Below are positions 60,706 to 64,000 of a stretch of 64,000 nt of DNA, piece by piece. The stretch comes from an uncultured Oscillospiraceae bacterium (lineage in GTDB: Bacteria; Bacillota; Clostridia; Oscillospirales; Acutalibacteraceae), in contig URFG01000001.1 in assembly GCA_900547095.1 (NCBI GenBank), forward strand, positions 1-64,000, given 5' to 3'. The notes under the pieces are model-generated. The model was not told the origin of the DNA and ran no database searches. It saw nothing but the letters and a program-made list of their open reading frames with translations. Both the position numbers and the translations under genes were made by a program. Position 1 is the stretch's first letter. The number at the start of each line of letters is the position of its first letter.

Positions 60706-62157
60706 TTGGTATTTTCAAGTCTTCTTTTTATCTTTTTCTTTCTTCCGCTCAATCTCTTAACTTACAGTATTGCCGGAAGTATAAAAGCAAAAAATATTGT
60801 AATGCTGGTTTTCTCGCTGATTTTCTATGCCTGCGGTGAACCGGTCTATGTTCTGTTGCTTATTTTTATGACTCTTGCTGATTATTTCTGCGCAAATTAT
60901 ATTGATAAGCAGGAATTTAAAAGCATAAAAGCAAAATGCGGCGTAGCCGCTATGCTCGTTATTAATTTAGGATTGCTCGCCGTGTTTAAATACGGCTCTT
61001 TCCTGCTTTCAAACCTCAAATTTTTAACAGGCTTTCCTAAAACTGTTCCGAGCATAATTTTGCCTATCGGAATTTCCTTTTATACCTTTCAGCTTATATC
61101 CTATGTTGTGGATGTTTACAGAAAAGAAGTCCCCGCGCAAAGAAATTTTGCAAAACTTCTTTTGTATGTCAGCCTGTTTCATCAGTGTATAGCAGGCCCT
61201 ATCGTAAGATATAAGGATATTAACGAGCAGCTTGAAAACCGCAAAATATCAAAGCTTGATGTAGCCGAGGGAATAAGAAGATTTACCTACGGGCTCGCAA
61301 AAAAAGCTGTCCTCGCCAATGCCTGCAGCGCTCTGTGCGACGCTCTGCTCGGCACCGCCGTCACAGGTAAAGCGGCTGTAAATATAGGCAAACAAACAAG
61401 TATCTTAGGCCTTTGGGTAGGTATCTTTGCCTACGCTCTTCAGATCTATCTCGATTTTTCCGCTTATTCCGATATGGCTATCGGAATGGGCAAAATGATA
61501 GGCTTTAAATATAGGGAAAATTTCAATTACCCTTATATTTCAAAAAGCGTTACCGAGTTCTGGCGAAGATGGCATATCTCTTTAGGCTCGTTTTTCAGAG
61601 ATTATGTTTATATTCCCTTAGGGGGAAACCGTAAGGGCGCTTTTAAAACTGCCCTTAATCTGCTCACCGTCTGGTTTTTAACAGGCCTTTGGCACGGCGC
61701 CTCCTGGAACTATGTCCTTTGGGGACTTTACTTCTTCGTGTTTATACTGATCGAAAAAATATTCCTTTTAAAACCGCTCGAAAAAAGCAAGGTAGTTTCT
61801 CATATATATCTTTGCCTTGTTATTCTTTTCGGCTGGGTGCTTTTCAGATTCAGAAATTTAACTGCGGTATTAAATGTTTTAAAGGGTATGTTCGGCGCTT
61901 ATTCCAATAAATTTTTCGATTTTGAAACTCTTACATATATCGGGCAGTATGCCTTTATAATCATATTTTCTGCCGCCGCCTGCACTCCGCTTTTTAAGAA
62001 TCTCAACAGTAAAATCTTTGATAAAGCTTTCGAAAAGCCGGCGCTTAAACCTATTTATTTTATTGCGAGAATTCTTCTGCCTTTCGCATTGCTCTTCATA
62101 TCCGTGGCGGCGCTTGCGGGAGATTCGTATAATCCGTTTATCTATTTCCAATTTTAG
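60706..62157 (+). CDS. MBOAT family O-acyltransferase (AlgI-like)
   Basis: A 483-residue polytopic membrane protein of the AlgI/DltB MBOAT group. The start is TTG at 60706. About ten to twelve hydrophobic helices are present. The conserved central segments FCANYID, LPIGISFYTFQLISYVVDVYR (near 122), FWRRWHISLGSFFRDYVYIPLGGN (near 286) and LTGLWHGASWNYVLWG (catalytic His near residue 330) are diagnostic. It should move acetyl groups across the membrane to a surface polymer. It is paired with a DHHW protein 21 bases downstream, the usual arrangement for alginate-like or cell-wall polysaccharide O-acetylation. Confidence 0.94.
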   Translation: MVFSSLLFIFFFLPLNLLTYSIAGSIKAKNIVMLVFSLIFYACGEPVYVLLLIFMTLADYFCANYIDKQEFKSIKAKCGVAAMLVINLGLLAVFKYGSFLLSNLKFLTGFPKTVPSIILPIGISFYTFQLISYVVDVYRKEVPAQRNFAKLLLYVSLFHQCIAGPIVRYKDINEQLENRKISKLDVAEGIRRFTYGLAKKAVLANACSALCDALLGTAVTGKAAVNIGKQTSILGLWVGIFAYALQIYLDFSAYSDMAIGMGKMIGFKYRENFNYPYISKSVTEFWRRWHISLGSFFRDYVYIPLGGNRKGAFKTALNLLTVWFLTGLWHGASWNYVLWGLYFFVFILIEKIFLLKPLEKSKVVSHIYLCLVILFGWVLFRFRNLTAVLNVLKGMFGAYSNKFFDFETLTYIGQYAFIIIFSAAACTPLFKNLNSKIFDKAFEKPALKPIYFIARILLPFALLFISVAALAGDSYNPFIYFQF

Positions 62158-62178
62158 ATAAAAAAGAGGTGAGCTCAT

Positions 62179-63531
62179 TTGAAAAATTTTGGTAATAAAA
62201 AGAATGAAATTAAAAAGCTTAGGTTTAATCAGGCTATCGATTTTAATTTAAACCGCGTGTTTTTCCTCGCGCTTTTTTGTGTTGCGGTAATAGCACTCGT
62301 TCCGTCGCTGAGGCCTAAAAAATCGGAAACAGAAAAAAGAGAGCTCGCTAAATTCCCGAAGTTTTCTTTTTCTTCACTGTTTTCCGGCGATTATTTCGAT
62401 AATATCAGCCTTTGGTATTCGGATACTTTTCCCGGCCGCGATACGCTTGTTAAAATTAATGGATTTATGACAGGCTCTTTCGGTAAAACCTCCGTGCAGA
62501 TCCACGGAAAAGTCGAAAAATCCGACGATATACCCGATAAGGATAATAAATCCTCCGATAAAAAAGCCGATAGCTCGTCTTCAAAACCTCAAACCTCCGA
62601 GCCGACAGTTCCCCCTGCCAAATCAGTCGAAAATTTAGGGGCAATCCTGCTTATTGATAATTCGGCTTATGAATATTATAATTTCAATCAGGGCATAGCC
62701 GAAAGATATAACGCCTGCGTAAACCGCGCGGCGGATTCCCTTTCAAATATTTCAAATCTCTATGATATCATCGTTCCCACGGCGATCGGTGTCACCGCGC
62801 CCGACGATGTTATCGCAAATATAAACTCTTCAAATCAGAAAAAAGCTATAGATTACTTTTATTCCTGTATGGGCGATAATGTTAAAAAGGTAGACGCTTA
62901 TTCGGCGCTCCGCGCTCATAGAAACGAATATCTTTATTTCCGTACCGACCACCACTGGACAGCTCTCGGCGCTTATTATACTTATGACGCGCTTATGAAA
63001 GCAAAAGGTGTAACTCCCGCTCCCCTTTCGGCTTTCACCGAAAAGAAGTTTGAGGGATTTTTGGGTACTTTTTATGCGCAGTCAGGCAAACTTCCCCGGC
63101 TTGCCGCAACTCCCGATACCGTGTTTGCCTACGAGCCGAAGCAGGTCACTCAAATGACCACAAAATCGGAAAACGGCGCCGAAACACAAAGACCTATCAT
63201 CGGTAATGCCGATAATATGGGGCCGAGCAGTAAGTATCTCGCTTTTATCGGAGGCGATCAGCCTTTCGGTATCATAGAAAATCCCGAAATTGCGGATAAT
63301 TCTGCCTGCATAGTCGTTAAAGAGTCGTTCGGCAATGCTTTTGTGCCTTTCTTAACGCAAAACTATCATAAGGTCTATGTGGTCGATTATAGGTATTTTT
63401 CAAAAATCGACCAAAGAAAGCTATCTCAGCTTGCCGCCGACACAGGGGCAAAGGATGTAATATTTATAAATAATATTTCAGCCACCCGCAACTCGGCGCT
63501 TGTCGACCTGCTCGGAAATTTAGTAGGATAA
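62179..63531 (+). CDS. DHHW family protein (AlgJ/AlgX-like O-acetylation partner)
   Basis: A 450-residue protein with an N-terminal membrane anchor (about 28-45), an extracytoplasmic Ser/Lys-rich linker (about 112-145), and an SGNH-like hydrolase/acetyltransferase domain. The DHHW motif appears in YFRTDHHWTALGAYY near residue 258, and the GDQPFG and ESFGNAFVPFL segments carry the remaining active-site elements. The start is TTG at 62179, with AGAGGTGA upstream. It should accept acetyl from the AlgI-like protein and place it on polysaccharide. There is no polysaccharide synthase in the immediate operon; the GT2 at 12.4 kb is far away. Confidence 0.93.
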   Translation: MKNFGNKKNEIKKLRFNQAIDFNLNRVFFLALFCVAVIALVPSLRPKKSETEKRELAKFPKFSFSSLFSGDYFDNISLWYSDTFPGRDTLVKINGFMTGSFGKTSVQIHGKVEKSDDIPDKDNKSSDKKADSSSSKPQTSEPTVPPAKSVENLGAILLIDNSAYEYYNFNQGIAERYNACVNRAADSLSNISNLYDIIVPTAIGVTAPDDVIANINSSNQKKAIDYFYSCMGDNVKKVDAYSALRAHRNEYLYFRTDHHWTALGAYYTYDALMKAKGVTPAPLSAFTEKKFEGFLGTFYAQSGKLPRLAATPDTVFAYEPKQVTQMTTKSENGAETQRPIIGNADNMGPSSKYLAFIGGDQPFGIIENPEIADNSACIVVKESFGNAFVPFLTQNYHKVYVVDYRYFSKIDQRKLSQLAADTGAKDVIFINNISATRNSALVDLLGNLVG

Positions 63532-63541
63532 AATTAAAAAT

Positions 63542-63589
63542 AAAACCAGCGGAGCGGCGAATTTAAAAATTCGCCGCTCCGCTGGTTTT
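63542..63589. terminator. Very strong 23-bp inverted repeat
   Basis: A perfect 23-base stem (63542-63564 with 63567-63589). The minus-strand exit has T4-A-T5, so it ends the small membrane protein gene (whose stop codon is within it); it probably also terminates the DHHW gene on the plus strand. Confidence 0.85.
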
Positions 63590-63887
63590 AAGTATTTTCG
63601 GTTCTCTCTTCGGAAGATGTATCTTTATTAAATTTAAAATCCTCATTATAAGATTTTATTTCGGATATATTCTTAGCAATTATTTCAGCATATTCAATCA
63701 ACTGCCCAAAACCATACAATATGAGATAAGATAGCCAAGAGGAAAATAAACCTAAAAGGAATACTAAAATACCTATTAGATATCTAAGCGCTACCATAGA
63801 TATACCGCTCATTACCGAAACACCAATTCCTATACATAAAATCCAGTTAGCAGATTCTTTTATTTTTTTCGCAACTTTACTATTCAT
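63588..63887 (-). CDS. Small two-helix membrane protein
   Basis: A 99-residue protein that I do not recognise. Two hydrophobic helices (about 14-33 and 37-58) with a charged C-terminal tail (65-99) rich in Lys, Asp and Glu are the only features. AAGGAG is about six bases before the ATG at 63887, giving confidence that it is real. It is divergent from an XRE regulator gene with a palindrome in the 56-base gap. It could be a member of an XRE-regulated small membrane protein pair; function unknown. Confidence 0.6.
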   Translation of the reverse strand: MNSKVAKKIKESANWILCIGIGVSVMSGISMVALRYLIGILVFLLGLFSSWLSYLILYGFGQLIEYAEIIAKNISEIKSYNEDFKFNKDTSSEERTENT

Positions 63888-63910
63888 AAAAAACTCCTTA
63901 AAAATAATTT

Positions 63911-63926
63911 ATAACCGTATGGTTAT
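63911..63926. promoter_or_regulatory. Palindrome between divergent genes, candidate XRE operator
   Basis: ATAACC-GTAT-GGTTAT, a perfect 16-base inverted repeat, lies in the 56-base divergent gap between the small membrane protein and the XRE gene. It could also be a hairpin in the regulator's leader. Confidence 0.5.
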
Positions 63927-63943
63927 TAAGGAGCTTTTTTGAT

Positions 63944-64000
63944 ATGGATAATTATTATCCGCGTCTTAAGGATATGCGTGAAGATTTTGATTTTTCCCAG
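63944..64000 (+). CDS. XRE-family helix-turn-helix regulator, cut by window edge
   Basis: Only 19 codons are visible: MDNYYPRLKDMREDFDFSQ. The start has AAGGAG ten bases upstream. The phrase YYPRLKDxREDxDxxQ is the usual beginning of short clostridial XRE (Cro/C1) regulators, so the rest should be a five-helix DNA-binding domain. It is divergent from a small membrane protein gene and probably controls it and itself via the palindrome at 63911-63926. Confidence 0.7.
   Translation, partial: MDNYYPRLKDMREDFDFSQ

Overview
The window looks like chromosomal DNA of an anaerobic, spore-forming member of the Clostridia (Bacillota), probably a gut Oscillospiraceae/Ruminococcaceae-type bacterium. The evidence is the sporulation genes (gpr, spoIIP, a YlmC/YmxH-like protein), fhs, ThyX instead of ThyA, a Re-citrate synthase oxidative TCA branch, the Bacillus-like order ffs-dnaX-ybaB-recR, low-to-moderate GC (roughly 40% by eye) and many consensus sigma-A promoters with AGGAGG-type ribosome binding sites. 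The genus assignment is inference. I saw no rRNA, tRNA, insertion sequence, prophage or CRISPR array.

Layout. 1-7.6 kb (minus): 3'-truncated glgB whose last part has clearly different base composition, a YlmC-like protein, then a six-gene operon (beta-helix protein, NUDIX hydrolase, two paralogous zinc/membrane proteins, HAD phosphatase, fhs). 7.7-10.6 kb (plus): SRP RNA and the dnaX-ybaB-recR-DUF896 cluster. 10.6-12.3 kb (minus): endonuclease IV, YqeG phosphatase, rpsU. 12.4-14.1 kb: a membrane glycosyltransferase that may be leaderless, then a 280-bp hairpin-rich spacer. 14.1-19.3 kb (minus): Re-citrate synthase, GntR regulator, aconitase and NAD-type isocitrate dehydrogenase behind one consensus promoter with a FadR-type palindrome on it; together they make 2-oxoglutarate for glutamate synthesis. 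19.3-23.8 kb (minus): ABC exporter, DUF1854 protein and class B PBP. 23.9-28.1 kb (minus): thyX-tmk-DJ-1-mltG-U32.

28.3-31.6 kb (plus): PRPP-synthetase-like gene, then gpr-spoIIP and a small membrane protein. 31.6-34.5 kb (minus): a conserved but functionally unassigned pair (NifU-like scaffold plus GGGtGRT protein), then a histidine phosphatase with RuvX. 34.6-37.2 kb (plus): orphan PTS EIIC-like protein, nth, pyridoxamine kinase. 37.2-41.5 kb (minus): GH2 beta-mannosidase; GNAT plus membrane-anchored PIG-L deacetylase. 41.6-51.2 kb (minus): a sugar-responsive block made of a YesN-type regulator, a LytS/YesM-type kinase, a sugar-binding lipoprotein and an aldo/keto reductase, preceded by an mglBAC galactose importer with an InlB-repeat membrane protein. 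51.4-56.3 kb (minus): yhaO-yhaN-like nuclease/ATPase pair and a MATE exporter. 56.4-63.5 kb (plus): DUF951, prfA, ywlC, coaE, an M18 aminopeptidase and an AlgI/DHHW polymer O-acetylation pair. The end holds a small membrane protein divergent from a truncated XRE regulator, with a palindrome between them.

No classical defence island was found. The best candidates for under-described biology are the NifU-like/GGGtGRT pair, the tandem RING/zinc-ribbon membrane paralogues, the DUF1854-ABC exporter unit and the three-component sugar sensing block. Protein calls come from reading motifs and gene order; no database search was run.
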